Under the pieces are notes generated by a model. That model did no database searches and was not told the DNA's origin. It saw nothing but the letters and a program-made list of their open reading frames with translations. Source: CAVVST01 sp963750995 (lineage in GTDB: Bacteria; Acidobacteriota; Vicinamibacteria; Vicinamibacterales; UBA2999). Taken from it: a DNA stretch of 64,000 nt. Below, piece by piece: positions 42,167 through 52,225 of this stretch (positions within the stretch are counted from its first letter, which is position 1; every line of letters begins with the position of its first letter). The DNA lies in assembly GCA_963750995.1 (NCBI GenBank), contig CAVVST010000004.1, forward strand, positions 248,001 to 312,000, read 5' to 3'. The translations under genes were made by a program, and so were the position numbers.

Positions 42167-42761
42167 CGAATCGACGGCCGTCGATTCGCCATCCGCCGTC
42201 CAGAATCATCTGCACGGCTTGCGGATACGCCTGGTGCTCCTCGGCCAGGATCCGCGCTGCCAGCGCCTCCGGCGTATCTCCGTCGAGCACCGGCACGGTC
42301 CGTTGCAGGACGATCGGACCGCCGTCGAGCTCGGCGGTCACCAGGTGTACGGTCACGCCGCTGACCTTGGCGCCATGCTCGATAGCCTGACGTGGCGCGT
42401 CAACGCCCGGAAAGGCCGGCAGCAACGAAGGGTGAATGTTCAGGACGGCATTCGGGAACGTCTCGAGCAACGGACCGCCGACAAGACGCATGTAACCCGC
42501 AAGGCAGACGAGCCCGACGTCACGCGCCTGGAGCGCGCCAGCGACCGCTCGATCGTGCTCGTCGCGCGACCGGAACGCACGATGGTTGATGTGGAGTGCT
42601 TCGATGCCGGCCTGCCGCGCCCAATCGAGCCCCGCGGCGTCGTCTCTATTCGAAATAACGACCGCGATGGTTGCCTTCAGACGCCCGTCGCGGATGGCGT
42701 CGATGAGCGCCTGGAGGTTGCTGCCGCGTCCCGAGATGAGGACGCCAAGGCGCCGATTCAC
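42138..42761 (-). CDS. purN: Phosphoribosylglycinamide formyltransferase PurN
   Basis: Transfers the formyl group from 10-formyl-THF to GAR, step 3 of purine synthesis. 207 residues from a GTG overlapping the purM stop (GTGA). LISGRGSNLQALI, CLAGYMRLV, the catalytic Asn/His in NIHPSLLPAF, and Asp in VTAELDGGPIVLQ. Confidence 0.96.
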   Translation of the reverse strand: MNRRLGVLISGRGSNLQALIDAIRDGRLKATIAVVISNRDDAAGLDWARQAGIEALHINHRAFRSRDEHDRAVAGALQARDVGLVCLAGYMRLVGGPLLETFPNAVLNIHPSLLPAFPGVDAPRQAIEHGAKVSGVTVHLVTAELDGGPIVLQRTVPVLDGDTPEALAARILAEEHQAYPQAVQMILDGGWRIDGRRFVRAESAAST

Positions 42762-43795
42762 GACAGGTTCGTGTAGCTGACTGACGGCGGCTCGCCTGGC
42801 ACGACCTCGCCCACCACCCGCGCATCGCGGCCGCCGCGCGCGGCCAGTTCCTCGATCAACTGCTCCGCCTTGTCGCGCGCGGTGACGATGATGAGCCCGA
42901 TGCCCATGTTAAATGTCCGCATCATGTCGTCCGCCGGCACGCGGCCGTTCTGACGAAGCCAGCGGAACAGCGGCGGTACCTCCCAGGATGCTGCGTCGAC
43001 CACCGCCGCGGTACCGTGGGGAAGAATCCTCGGCAGGTTGTCGGTAATGCCGCCACCAGTGATGTGCGCCATCGCCTTGATCCGACCGCCGTCCAGCAGC
43101 GGACGCACCAGCGGCAGGTAGGACCGGTGTGGTTCCAGGAAGACTTCGCCCAGAGTGCGTCCCAGCTCCGGGATGTGACGATCAACCGTGAGTCCGAGCT
43201 GATCGAAAGCGATTCGGCGCGCGAGCGAATAGCCGTTGGTATGCAGGCCTGACGAAGGCACGCCGACGAGCGCGTCGCCGACGGCGATCGTTCGACCGTT
43301 GATTAGCCGGTTCCTGTCGACCACGCCGACGATGAACCCGGCCAGATCGTATTCGCCGTCGCCGTAGAAGCCGGGCATTTCGGCCGTCTCGCCGCCGAGC
43401 AGGGCGCAGCCGTTGTCACGGCACGCGCCGGCCATCCCGCCGACGATGCTTTCAGCTACTTCTGGCGAGAGCCGGCCTGTGGCCAGGTAGTCGAGGAAAA
43501 ACAACGGCTCGGCGCCCTGCATCAGGATGTCGTTGACGCAGTGGTTCACGAGGTCGACGCCGACGGTGTCGTGCTTGCCGGCAAGGAAGGCGACCTTCAG
43601 CTTGGTGCCGACGCCGTCGGCGCTTGCCACCAGAACCGGCTCCCGGAACCGGCCGGGTTCGAGCTGGAACAACCCTCCGAACGTGCCGATCTCCGACAGG
43701 ACCCCGGGAGTAAACGTCGAACGCGCGAGCGCGCGGATCCGCCGAACCGCTTCATTGCCGGCGTCGATGTCAACACCCGCGCTCTTGTAGTCCAC
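42758..43795 (-). CDS. purM: Phosphoribosylformylglycinamidine cyclo-ligase PurM
   Basis: Closes the imidazole ring to give AIR. 345 residues, intact. DYKSAGVDIDAGNEAV, LVASADGVGTKLKVA, VNDILMQGAEPLFFLDY, GCALLGGETAEMPGFY and AHITGGGITDNLPR are standard. GTG start at 43795, three bases after the HEAT-protein stop. Confidence 0.97.
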   Translation of the reverse strand: MDYKSAGVDIDAGNEAVRRIRALARSTFTPGVLSEIGTFGGLFQLEPGRFREPVLVASADGVGTKLKVAFLAGKHDTVGVDLVNHCVNDILMQGAEPLFFLDYLATGRLSPEVAESIVGGMAGACRDNGCALLGGETAEMPGFYGDGEYDLAGFIVGVVDRNRLINGRTIAVGDALVGVPSSGLHTNGYSLARRIAFDQLGLTVDRHIPELGRTLGEVFLEPHRSYLPLVRPLLDGGRIKAMAHITGGGITDNLPRILPHGTAAVVDAASWEVPPLFRWLRQNGRVPADDMMRTFNMGIGLIIVTARDKAEQLIEELAARGGRDARVVGEVVPGEPPSVSYTNLS

Positions 43796-43797
43796 GT

Positions 43798-44943
43798 TCA
43801 GAACTCCAGCCTGTCGATCAGCGAAGCGGTCAGCGTGCGTGGATCGGACCGCTCGGGTGCGGCCCAGTACGTGGCCCTTGCCGCGGCATAGAACTGCTCT
43901 TCGGCGAAGTCTTCCTCGAGGCTTTCGAACCCCTCCTGCAGCAGAGTCAACGCTCGATCGCGCCGCTCCGACGCCACCTTCCCGAGCCACGCGATCGTCT
44001 CCTGCGGCCGACGCAACGCCATCGTCGACAGGGCGATCGCGACATCGCCGCGCAACCGATCGACCGTGCGTTCGAGGTCGAAGAGCGCGTCAATCGCCGC
44101 CGAATGGCCCTCAGTCGCCATGACGCCAAGGATCGAAACCGCCGCCCTGGACACCGTCGCGCGCGTCTCGGCACGCGCCGCCTGCGCGAGCCAGGCGATG
44201 CGTTCTTCGCACCTGTCTCCGAGCAGGCATTGGGCCGCCTGCAGCGACGGCTCCGTCTCGGGTGGAACCTTCGTCATCGACGCCAGCGCGGGAAGCGCCG
44301 CGCGATCGCCAATGCGACCAAGCGCGAGGACGGCATCGTCCTGCAGCGGGCCGTCAAGCTCGATGATCGGAATGATGGTCTTCACCGCATAGGCGGCCCG
44401 GTGATCGCCAAGCGTCTCGATGACCGCGCTGCGGAAGAAATCCAAACCGCGGCCAGCCTCGATCAGCAGGGCCCTCCGGACGGCCTCGTTCTCGCCATGG
44501 GCCGCCAGGGCTCGTATGAGCGCCGGGCGAACGAATTCCGCCTGTTCGGACTCGAGTGCCGCCAGCAGGTTGGGGATCGAGCGGGGATCCGGGTTCTGTT
44601 CGTACCACCGGTAGACGACCTCGCGGACACGGTCGTTGCGGTCTTTCAGCAGCGTCTGCATCAGCGCGGGCGTGCCGGGATCACGAAATGCGATCAGCAG
44701 CACCAGCGCACGGTAGCGGACAAATTCATCCGTGTGAGAACGGGCGGCGGCGGCAAGGGCTGGAACTGCGTCGGCGGCCGGTACCCGTCGCACCATGCGC
44801 GCAGCATTCATCCGCGTCGCGTAGTCGAACGCCGAGAGCGCATTGATGTTGGCGCCGAGCCCGGCCGCCACCTTGTCCTGGGCGAACCCCGGCCCGACGG
44901 CCAGCAAGACAATGAGAGTTGCTTCGATGAGTCGTGGCGCCAC
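43798..44943 (-). CDS. Exported HEAT-repeat protein within the pur operon
   Basis: 381 residues from a GTG. A signal peptide (IEATLIVLLAVGPGFAQ) is followed by about seven to eight HEAT-like helical repeats, for example AVPALAAAARSHTDEFVRYRALVLL and ALPALASMTKVPPETEPSLQAAQ. Such repeats form protein-binding solenoids. No enzymatic motif. It sits 4 bases after purF and overlaps the purM leader, so it is co-transcribed with purine genes although it should act outside the cytoplasm. Confidence 0.85.
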   Translation of the reverse strand: MAPRLIEATLIVLLAVGPGFAQDKVAAGLGANINALSAFDYATRMNAARMVRRVPAADAVPALAAAARSHTDEFVRYRALVLLIAFRDPGTPALMQTLLKDRNDRVREVVYRWYEQNPDPRSIPNLLAALESEQAEFVRPALIRALAAHGENEAVRRALLIEAGRGLDFFRSAVIETLGDHRAAYAVKTIIPIIELDGPLQDDAVLALGRIGDRAALPALASMTKVPPETEPSLQAAQCLLGDRCEERIAWLAQAARAETRATVSRAAVSILGVMATEGHSAAIDALFDLERTVDRLRGDVAIALSTMALRRPQETIAWLGKVASERRDRALTLLQEGFESLEEDFAEEQFYAAARATYWAAPERSDPRTLTASLIDRLEF

Positions 44944-44947
44944 GGCG

Positions 44948-46381
44948 TCAGCTCGCGACGGGATCTTTCTCCAACTCCGGATTGAGCTTCAACACCAGCT
45001 GCAGGTAGGCGGCTTCGTCGCGCGGGAAGGCCACCGGATATTCGCCTGTGTAGCAAGACGTGCAGTACTTCGACCTTCCGCCCTTGACCCCTGATGTCAG
45101 ACCCTCCAGGCTGAGATAGGCGACGCTGTCGGCGTCAAGGTACTTCCGGATTTCTTCCATCGTGTGGGTCGCGGCGATCAGTTCCGACCGACGCGGCGTG
45201 TCGACGCCGTAAAAACAGGGCGAGATGGTCGGCGGACAACTGATCCGCATGTGCACTTCCCGCGCGCCAGCGGCGCGCACCATCCGGACAATCTTCCGGC
45301 TGGTCGTGCCCCGGATGATTGAATCGTCCACGAGCACGACGCGCTTGCCCTCGATGATGCTGCGCACCGGGTTCAATTTCACTTTCACGCCGAAATGGCG
45401 GATCGACTGCTGCGGCTGGATGAACGTCCGGCCCACGTAGTGATTCCGGATCAGACCCATCCGCATCGGCAGTCCTGACTGCTCGGCGTACCCGACTGCG
45501 GCGCAGACCCCTGAGTCCGGAATGGGCACGACGACATCGGCGTCGACGTGCGACTCGCGGGCCAGGCGTCGGCCCAGGTCAGTCCGGACTTCGTTGACGC
45601 TCTCGCCGAAAACGTAGCTGTCGGGGCGCGCAAAGTACACGTGCTCGAACACGCACTGGGCGGACGGCGCCGGGGCGTAGGGCTTGATCGACTTGAGGCC
45701 CTGCGGGCCAGCGACGACGATCTCGCCGGCTTCAACGTCGCGAACGTAGGTCGCGCCGATGAGATCCAGGGCGCAGGTCTCGGAGCACATCACCCACGCA
45801 TCACCAAGACGGCCGAGCGCCAACGGCCGGAAGCCGTGCGGATCGCGCACGCCAATGACGCGATCCTTCGTCATCATGACAAATGAAAAAGCACCGCGGA
45901 CCTGGGAGATGGCATCGACGATCGCGCCCTCGGTGGTGTCGGCCTTCGAGCGCGCGAACAAATGGACGACGATCTCAGTGTCGCTGTTCGTCTGGAAGAT
46001 CGCGCCGTCGCGCACCAGCGCATCGCGCAATTCGCCGGCATTCACGAGATTGCCGTTGTGGCCAATCGCGAAGGGGCCGTGGACGCTGTCGATGACAATC
46101 GGCTGGGCATTTGAGAGCTTGCTTTCGCCAGCGGTCGAGTAGCGGACGTGCCCGATGGCGAGCTTGCCCGTCAACGACGACAGCGATTCGGCATCGAACG
46201 CCTCGTTGACGTACCCCATCGCCTTGCGGTGACGGATCTGGACACCGTCGGACGCGGCGATGCCCGCGCTCTCCTGTCCGCGATGCTGCAGCGCGTACAG
46301 CCCGAGGTAGGTGAGGTTCGCGGCCTCCGAATTCCCGGAGATCCCGAAGACGCCGCATTCTTCGCGAAACTTGTCGAACAT
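44948..46381 (-). CDS. purF: Amidophosphoribosyltransferase PurF
   Basis: First committed step: makes phosphoribosylamine from PRPP and glutamine. 477 residues, intact, with a short propeptide (MFDKFREE) before the nucleophile Cys (CGVFGI). PRPP loop VVLVDDSIIRGTTS; Cys residues in ISCPPTISPCFYG and YCTSCY are of the Fe-S type found in B. subtilis PurF. Followed by the HEAT gene. Confidence 0.97.
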   Translation of the reverse strand: MFDKFREECGVFGISGNSEAANLTYLGLYALQHRGQESAGIAASDGVQIRHRKAMGYVNEAFDAESLSSLTGKLAIGHVRYSTAGESKLSNAQPIVIDSVHGPFAIGHNGNLVNAGELRDALVRDGAIFQTNSDTEIVVHLFARSKADTTEGAIVDAISQVRGAFSFVMMTKDRVIGVRDPHGFRPLALGRLGDAWVMCSETCALDLIGATYVRDVEAGEIVVAGPQGLKSIKPYAPAPSAQCVFEHVYFARPDSYVFGESVNEVRTDLGRRLARESHVDADVVVPIPDSGVCAAVGYAEQSGLPMRMGLIRNHYVGRTFIQPQQSIRHFGVKVKLNPVRSIIEGKRVVLVDDSIIRGTTSRKIVRMVRAAGAREVHMRISCPPTISPCFYGVDTPRRSELIAATHTMEEIRKYLDADSVAYLSLEGLTSGVKGGRSKYCTSCYTGEYPVAFPRDEAAYLQLVLKLNPELEKDPVAS

Positions 46382-46403
46382 GGGACCCCTTCAGTGTACG
46401 GCT

Positions 46404-48644
46404 TTAAGCAATGGCGCGCTGAGATTCGAAGTAGTGCCCGATCGCACTCGCCCAGATGCGTTCGGCATCCGCGAGCGGCTCGTCGATGACCTGGCGGCCG
46501 CCAATCGCAACGCGAATACGATTGCCCCCTACGCGCCCGATGACAGCGACCGGAACGTCCGCCTCCATTGCCAGCGTCTCCAGCTCGGCGGTTCGCGATT
46601 GATCGACCGACACGATGACGCGAGAGGCCGACTCCCCGAACAGGGTGGCGGTGTCGGCGAAAGCGGCGACGGCCGCATCGACCGCAGGTGCATCCGCGAC
46701 GGCCCCGAACGCCGTATCGAAGCAGCATTCGGCCAGCGTGACCGCAAGGCCACCCTCGGCGCAGTCATGGGCCGATCGGATCAACCCGCTGGCGATGCCC
46801 TTGACGAGCACCCGATGCAACGCAGCTTCGCCCTTTAGATCGAGCTTCGGCGGAACGCCTTTCACCACGCCGTGCACGACCTTCAGATACTCGCTGCCAC
46901 CGAGTTCGTCGTAACTCTCACCGAGCAGTACGATCGCGTCGCCGTCTCCGCGAAACGTCCGGCGGGTAACAGTGTCCGCATCTTCGATCAAGCCGACGAC
47001 GCCGAGCACGGGTGTCGGCAGGACGGCTTTGCCGTCGGTTTCGTTGTAGAGACTGACGTTGCCGCCGGTGATCGGGATGTCTAGCGCACGGCACGCGGTG
47101 CCAATACCCTCGACTGCGCGAGCGAATTGCCACATGATTTCGGGCTTCTCGGGATTGCCGAAGTTCAGGCAGTTGGTCGCGCCGATCGGCACGCCTCCCG
47201 CGCATGCGACATTGCGGGCCGCTTCGGCAACCGCTAGCTGCGCGCCAAGATACGGATCCAGGTAAACGAACCGGCCGTTGCCGTCGACCGACAGCGCAAG
47301 GGCGCGGCGCGTTTCCTTCACACGCACCACGCCGGCGCCCATGCCCGGGAACACCAGCGTGTTGGTGCGAACCATGTGATCGTACTGGCGGTACACCCAG
47401 CGCTTGCTCGCGATGCCCGGTGATGCCAGCAGCCGTCGGAAGACCTCGGGGGCGGGCGGCGGCGCGCTGAACGAGCCCAGCGACAACTGCTGCGCCTCGG
47501 CAAGGTACGCGGGCGGGGCCATTGGCCGCTTATAGACCGGCGCTTCATCGGTGAGCGCCTCGGTCGGGATGTCGGCCACCACCGCGCCGTGATCCTTCAC
47601 CCGCATCCGGCCGTCCGTCGTCACCTGTCCGATGTGGACGGCATGAAGGTCCCACTTCTCGAAGATTCGCTCGACTTCCGCTTCACGCCCGCGTTTGACC
47701 ACGAGCAGCATGCGTTCCTGCGACTCCGACAGCATGATTTCGTACGGCGTCATGCCGGATTCGCGTTGCGGCACCATAGCCACGTCGATTTCGACACCCG
47801 CTCCGCCGCGCGATCCCATTTCACAGGTCGAGCAGGTCAGCCCCGCGGCGCCCATGTCCTGGATGCCGACAAGCGCGTCGGTCTGCATCACCTCAAGGCA
47901 CGCCTCGAGCAGCAGCTTCTCCATGAAGGGATCCCCCACCTGCACGGCGGGCCGCTTCTCCGCCGACTTCTCGTCGAACTCCGCCGAGGCCATCGTCGCG
48001 CCGTGGATGCCGTCGCGGCCGGTCTTGGCGCCGACGTAATAGACGGCGTTGCCGGCACCGGACGCAACGCCCTTGATGATCTCGTCGGCCCTGGAGATGC
48101 CGAGGCAGAAGACGTTGACGAGCGGATTGCCGGTGTAGCTCTCGTCGAAGGCAATTTCACCACCGACGGTCGGAATGCCGATGCTGTTGCCGTAACCGGC
48201 GATGCCGGCGACGACGCCGGCAAAGGTGCGGCGCACGAGCGATTCGTCGAGCGGGCCAAACCGCAGCGAATTCAACAGCGCGATTGGCCGCGCACCCATC
48301 GTGAAGATGTCGCGGATGATGCCACCCACGCCAGTTGCCGCGCCCTGGTAGGGTTCGATGAACGACGGATGATTGTGTGACTCGATCTTGAAGACCGCGG
48401 CGAGACCGTCGCCGATGTCCACCGCGCCGGCATTTTCTCCGGGTCCCTGCAGCACCCGCTTGCCGGTTGTCGGCAGCGTCTTGAGGTGCACGCGCGAGCT
48501 CTTGTAGCTGCAGTGCTCCGACCACATCACCGAGAAGATGCCGAGCTCGGTGATGGTGGGCTCACGGCCGAGCATCTCGAGGATGCGCTGGTATTCCTCG
48601 CGCGTCAGGCCGTGCCGCTGGAGAACCTCGTCGGGAGCCGTCAT
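46404..48644 (-). CDS. purL: Phosphoribosylformylglycinamidine synthase subunit PurL
   Basis: Converts FGAR to FGAM with ATP. 746 residues, the small (Bacillus-type) form that needs PurS and PurQ, both encoded just upstream. IFSVMWSEHCSYKSSR, FKIESHNHPSFIEPYQGAATGVGG, GGEIAFDESY, SCSAHDCAEGG-like (IRSAHDCAEGGLAV). ATG overlaps the purQ stop (ATGA). Confidence 0.97.
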   Translation of the reverse strand: MTAPDEVLQRHGLTREEYQRILEMLGREPTITELGIFSVMWSEHCSYKSSRVHLKTLPTTGKRVLQGPGENAGAVDIGDGLAAVFKIESHNHPSFIEPYQGAATGVGGIIRDIFTMGARPIALLNSLRFGPLDESLVRRTFAGVVAGIAGYGNSIGIPTVGGEIAFDESYTGNPLVNVFCLGISRADEIIKGVASGAGNAVYYVGAKTGRDGIHGATMASAEFDEKSAEKRPAVQVGDPFMEKLLLEACLEVMQTDALVGIQDMGAAGLTCSTCEMGSRGGAGVEIDVAMVPQRESGMTPYEIMLSESQERMLLVVKRGREAEVERIFEKWDLHAVHIGQVTTDGRMRVKDHGAVVADIPTEALTDEAPVYKRPMAPPAYLAEAQQLSLGSFSAPPPAPEVFRRLLASPGIASKRWVYRQYDHMVRTNTLVFPGMGAGVVRVKETRRALALSVDGNGRFVYLDPYLGAQLAVAEAARNVACAGGVPIGATNCLNFGNPEKPEIMWQFARAVEGIGTACRALDIPITGGNVSLYNETDGKAVLPTPVLGVVGLIEDADTVTRRTFRGDGDAIVLLGESYDELGGSEYLKVVHGVVKGVPPKLDLKGEAALHRVLVKGIASGLIRSAHDCAEGGLAVTLAECCFDTAFGAVADAPAVDAAVAAFADTATLFGESASRVIVSVDQSRTAELETLAMEADVPVAVIGRVGGNRIRVAIGGRQVIDEPLADAERIWASAIGHYFESQRAIA

Positions 48645-49354
48645 CGTGCTACGGCGACCGCCCGCTGACCCACCGATCTCAAGACTGACTCCAGCACCAC
48701 GAGACCGTCGGCACTCCCGACAGCCAGCTCGCAGGCGCGTTCAGGGTGTGGCATGAGTCCCACGACGTTGCGTGCCTCGCTGCAGAGCCCGGCGATGTTG
48801 TTGACCGATCCGTTCGGGTTGGCGTCCGGCGTTGCCGCGCCGTCGGCGGCCGCATAGCGGAAGATGACCTGCCGGTTCTTCTCCAGCCGCTCGATCACAT
48901 CCGGTTCCGCGTAGTAGTTGCCCTCGCCGTGGGCGATGGGAATCCGCAGCAGCTGTCCCCGGCGGCAGGCGGACGTAAACGGCGTGTCGGTCTGCTCCAC
49001 TTTGACGAGCACGTGTTCGCACTGGAACTTGACGCTGCGGTTGCGCAGCATCGCCCCCGGGAGCAGTCCCGCTTCGAGCAGCACCTGGAACCCGTTGCAG
49101 ATGCCGAGCACTGGTCCGCCTCCATCGGCAAATCGCTTCACCTCCGGCATGATGGGCGAAAAGCGAGCGATCGCTCCGGTCCGCAAGTAGTCGCCGTGGG
49201 CAAAGCCCCCGGGCAGAATCACCGTGTCGGCGCCCTGCAGGCTCGTCTCTTTGTGCCAGACGAATACCGCCTCCTGGCCGAGCACGTGCCGAACGGCGTG
49301 ATACGCGTCGTGATCGCAGTTCGATCCGGGAAAGACGACAACGGCGAATTTCAT
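48641..49354 (-). CDS. purQ: Phosphoribosylformylglycinamidine synthase subunit PurQ
   Basis: Glutaminase subunit feeding ammonia to PurL. 237 residues, class I amidotransferase: FAVVVFPGSNCDHD, ILPGGFAHGDYLRTGAIA, nucleophile Cys in VLGICNGFQVLLEAG, and His/Glu near GLMPHPERA. Overlaps purS (ATGA) and purL. Confidence 0.97.
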   Translation of the reverse strand: MKFAVVVFPGSNCDHDAYHAVRHVLGQEAVFVWHKETSLQGADTVILPGGFAHGDYLRTGAIARFSPIMPEVKRFADGGGPVLGICNGFQVLLEAGLLPGAMLRNRSVKFQCEHVLVKVEQTDTPFTSACRRGQLLRIPIAHGEGNYYAEPDVIERLEKNRQVIFRYAAADGAATPDANPNGSVNNIAGLCSEARNVVGLMPHPERACELAVGSADGLVVLESVLRSVGQRAVAVAR

Positions 49355-49638
49355 CGCACGGCTCCCGCCGGGGCTGCCGCTCCGGCGCTACGGGTGTCTG
49401 AATCCACTTCGATGCGGTAACTCTCGATCACGGGGTTTGAAAGAAGCTTGTCGGCGGCTTCCGACGCCAGCCGCCGCGCTTCTTCAGCCGTCTTTACGTC
49501 GATGTCGAGCTCGAAATACTTTCCCTGGCGGACGTCTTTGACCGCGGCGTAGCCAAGGGTATGCAGCGCCTCGGCGACAGTGGTGCCCTGCGGGTCGAAT
49601 ACCGAGGGCTTGAGGGTGACAAACACACGCACTCGCAT
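49351..49638 (-). CDS. purS: Phosphoribosylformylglycinamidine synthase subunit PurS
   Basis: 95 residues; the small scaffold subunit that joins PurL and PurQ. RVFVTLKPSVFDPQGTTV, KDVRQGKYFELDID and LSNPVIESYRIEVD are typical. The last dozen residues (SAGAAAPAGAVR) are an Ala/Pro extension. Confidence 0.95.
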   Translation of the reverse strand: MRVRVFVTLKPSVFDPQGTTVAEALHTLGYAAVKDVRQGKYFELDIDVKTAEEARRLASEAADKLLSNPVIESYRIEVDSDTRSAGAAAPAGAVR

Positions 49639-50942
49639 CAGGCGGTTACCTCCTGGAACACACGACCGAAGATGTCGTCGACATGCCGCAACTGCCCGTC
49701 GAGCGCGAACGCGCGTTCGATGTCGGCAGGGGGCAAGACTCCCGTGACGTCGCGGTCGGCCAGCAGCAGGGCCTTGAAATCACGCTTCTCGCTGAACGCC
49801 CGCATGGCGTTCCGCTGCACCCACTCATAGGCCTGCTCGCGCGATACGCCCCGTCGCGCGAGCTCCAGCAGCACGGTGCCGGAAAAGACGACGCCGCGTG
49901 AGCGATCGAGATTTTCGCGCATCCGGTCGGGATACGCGACCATCCCGGCAACGATGCGGGTGAAACGCCGCAGCATGTGATCGAGCGCGATGAAGCTGTC
50001 GGGCAGGATGACGCGCTCAACCGAGGAATGAGAGATGTCGCGCTCGTGCCATAACGCGTTGTTCTCGAGCGACGCGCCGGCGTTGGCCCGCACCAGCCGC
50101 GCCAGTCCCACGATCTGCTCACAGCCGATCGGGTTGCGCTTGTGCGGCATGGCCGACGAGCCCTTTTGTCCTTGGGCGAACGGTTCCTCGACTTCGCCGA
50201 TCTCCGTTTTCTGCAGGCCGCGAATCTCGAGTGCGAATTTTTCCAGGGACGACGCGGTAATTGCCAGCGCCGCCAAAAGCTCGGCGTGGCGATCGCGTTG
50301 AATCACCTGTGATGCAACCGGCGCCGGCTCGAGGCCGAGACTGCGGCAGACGTCGGCCTCGATCGAGGGCGGCAGATGCGCGAAGGTGCCGACGGCGCCA
50401 GAGAGCTTGCCGACCGAAACGGTTTCGCGCGCGCGGCGCACGCGAGCGACATCTCTCGCCAGTTCCGCATACCACAGCGCCAGTTTCAGGCCAAAAGTCA
50501 TCGGCTCCGCGTGCACGCCATGCGTGCGGCCGATCATCGGCGTGTGCCGATGCTCGTCGGCGCGCTGCCGGACGGCCTGCATCAGGCGGTCGAGCCCGGC
50601 CAGGACCAAGTCGCAGGCGTCGCGCATCTGCAGCGCCTGGGCGGTGTCGATGACGTCGGAGGAGGTGAGGCCGAAATGGAGCCATCGCGCCGAGGGGCCG
50701 ACGTGTTCGGCGACGGCGGTGGTGAAGGCGATGACGTCGTGCTGGGTAACCTGCTCGATTTCCTCGATCCGCTCGATGTCGAAGCGGCCGCGTTCCCTGA
50801 TCTCGCGCGCCGCGTCCGCCGGGATGATGCCGGCGCGCGCCATCGCGTCCGCCGCAGCCGCTTCCACCTGCAGCCAGGTTTCGTACTTCCGGTGGTCGCT
50901 CCAGATGCGACCCATTTCGGGGCTTGTGTAGCGTCCGATCAT
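49638..50942 (-). CDS. purB: Adenylosuccinate lyase PurB
   Basis: Releases fumarate from SAICAR and adenylosuccinate. 434 residues, intact. RYTSPEMGRIWSDHRKYETWL at the start, HFGLTSSDVIDTA, GRTHGVHAEP and the flexible signature loop KGSSAMPHKRNPI. Stop and purS start overlap (TGATG). Second gene of the purine block after the M16 peptidase. Confidence 0.97.
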   Translation of the reverse strand: MIGRYTSPEMGRIWSDHRKYETWLQVEAAAADAMARAGIIPADAAREIRERGRFDIERIEEIEQVTQHDVIAFTTAVAEHVGPSARWLHFGLTSSDVIDTAQALQMRDACDLVLAGLDRLMQAVRQRADEHRHTPMIGRTHGVHAEPMTFGLKLALWYAELARDVARVRRARETVSVGKLSGAVGTFAHLPPSIEADVCRSLGLEPAPVASQVIQRDRHAELLAALAITASSLEKFALEIRGLQKTEIGEVEEPFAQGQKGSSAMPHKRNPIGCEQIVGLARLVRANAGASLENNALWHERDISHSSVERVILPDSFIALDHMLRRFTRIVAGMVAYPDRMRENLDRSRGVVFSGTVLLELARRGVSREQAYEWVQRNAMRAFSEKRDFKALLLADRDVTGVLPPADIERAFALDGQLRHVDDIFGRVFQEVTA

Positions 50943-50953
50943 CGATGCGGCAT

Positions 50954-52225
50954 TTATCCGAGTGCCAGCCTCTCCGGGGGCAACTGCAGGCCGTTGACCG
51001 CGCCCAGCACCGTGGCGGCCAGCGCTCCATCCGCAAACAGGTCGCGCGCGACGCGCTGCACCTCGCTACAGCTCACGCGCTCGACCCCCTCGAGCGTTTC
51101 ATCCAGCCCGAACTGGCGATCGAAATAGATCTCCTGCCGGGCGATGTGCGACATCCGGCTCGACGTGCTTTCAAGGTTCAGCATCAGGCTGCCCTTGAGA
51201 TGATCCTTGGCGCGACGCAGCTCGGATTCGGGGATGGGGTCGTCCTTCAGCCGGCGCAGCTCGGCGATCACGACATCGATCAGCTCTCCGACCGCGTCGT
51301 TGGCGCAACCCGCATAAATCGTCACCGAACCCGCGTCGCGATATGCGCTCAAGCCGCTGAACACCGCATACGCCAGGCCGCGCTTCTCGCGAACATTCTG
51401 AAACAGGCGTGAGCTCATCGAGCCGCCCAGCACCGTGTTCAGCACGTAGCTGGAATACCTGTCCTGGTGATCCTGCTGGTATCCGCTGGTGCCGAGGCAG
51501 ACGTGGCTCTGCTCGAGCTCCTTGTTCCGGATCAACACCTGCGGTACTACCCGCGGCGCCTTCTCCGCGAGCGGCGCCGCAATCCTCGGCAGTCCCTCGA
51601 ACGAACGGGCCACCAGGTCGCGCACCTGCTCATGCTCGATGTTGCCGACCGCCGCAATGATCAGGTTCGGGGCGCTGTAGGCGCTCGTAAAATACCGACG
51701 CAGGCCGTCCGCGGACAGCGCTTCGACCGTCTCTTTCGTCCCGAGGATCGGGCGCCCCAGCGGGTGATCCTGCCAGAACCGTTCGGTGAACAGCTCGTGG
51801 ACGAGGTCGTCAGGTGTGTCCTCGACCATCTTGATCTCTTCGACGACGACCTTTTTCTCGCGCTCGATGTCCTCGAGGCTGAAGGCGGGCCGCATCACGA
51901 TATCGGACAGGACGTCGACGGCCAGCGGAAGGTGCTCGTCGAGCACCTTGATGTAATAGCTCGCGTATTCCTTGGCGGTAAACGCGTCCATCTGCCCGCC
52001 GATGGAGTCGATGGTCTGCGCGATGTCTTCGGCGCTGCGCGTCGCCGTGCCCTTGAAAAGCATGTGCTCGACGAAATGCGCGATACCGCTCTGCTCGACC
52101 GGCTCATGGCGCGAGCCGCGCGCCAGCCAGACGCCAATGCTGACTGAGCGGACATGGGGCATCCGCTCGGTGAGGAGACGGAGGCCGTTGGGAAGCACGT
52201 CGCGGATGATCGGTGCTTGCGTCAC
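50954..52225 (-). CDS. M16 family zinc peptidase (PqqL/MPP-like)
   Basis: 423 residues. The inverted zinc motif HFVEHMLFKGT (HxxEH, residues about 48-58) with a downstream Glu is complete; it also has the C-terminal half with RRAKDHLKGSLMLNLES. Such single-chain peptidases act as dimers on small unfolded peptides. The first gene of the purine block, 12 bases before purB; a purely housekeeping association is likely. Confidence 0.92.
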   Translation of the reverse strand: MTQAPIIRDVLPNGLRLLTERMPHVRSVSIGVWLARGSRHEPVEQSGIAHFVEHMLFKGTATRSAEDIAQTIDSIGGQMDAFTAKEYASYYIKVLDEHLPLAVDVLSDIVMRPAFSLEDIEREKKVVVEEIKMVEDTPDDLVHELFTERFWQDHPLGRPILGTKETVEALSADGLRRYFTSAYSAPNLIIAAVGNIEHEQVRDLVARSFEGLPRIAAPLAEKAPRVVPQVLIRNKELEQSHVCLGTSGYQQDHQDRYSSYVLNTVLGGSMSSRLFQNVREKRGLAYAVFSGLSAYRDAGSVTIYAGCANDAVGELIDVVIAELRRLKDDPIPESELRRAKDHLKGSLMLNLESTSSRMSHIARQEIYFDRQFGLDETLEGVERVSCSEVQRVARDLFADGALAATVLGAVNGLQLPPERLALG

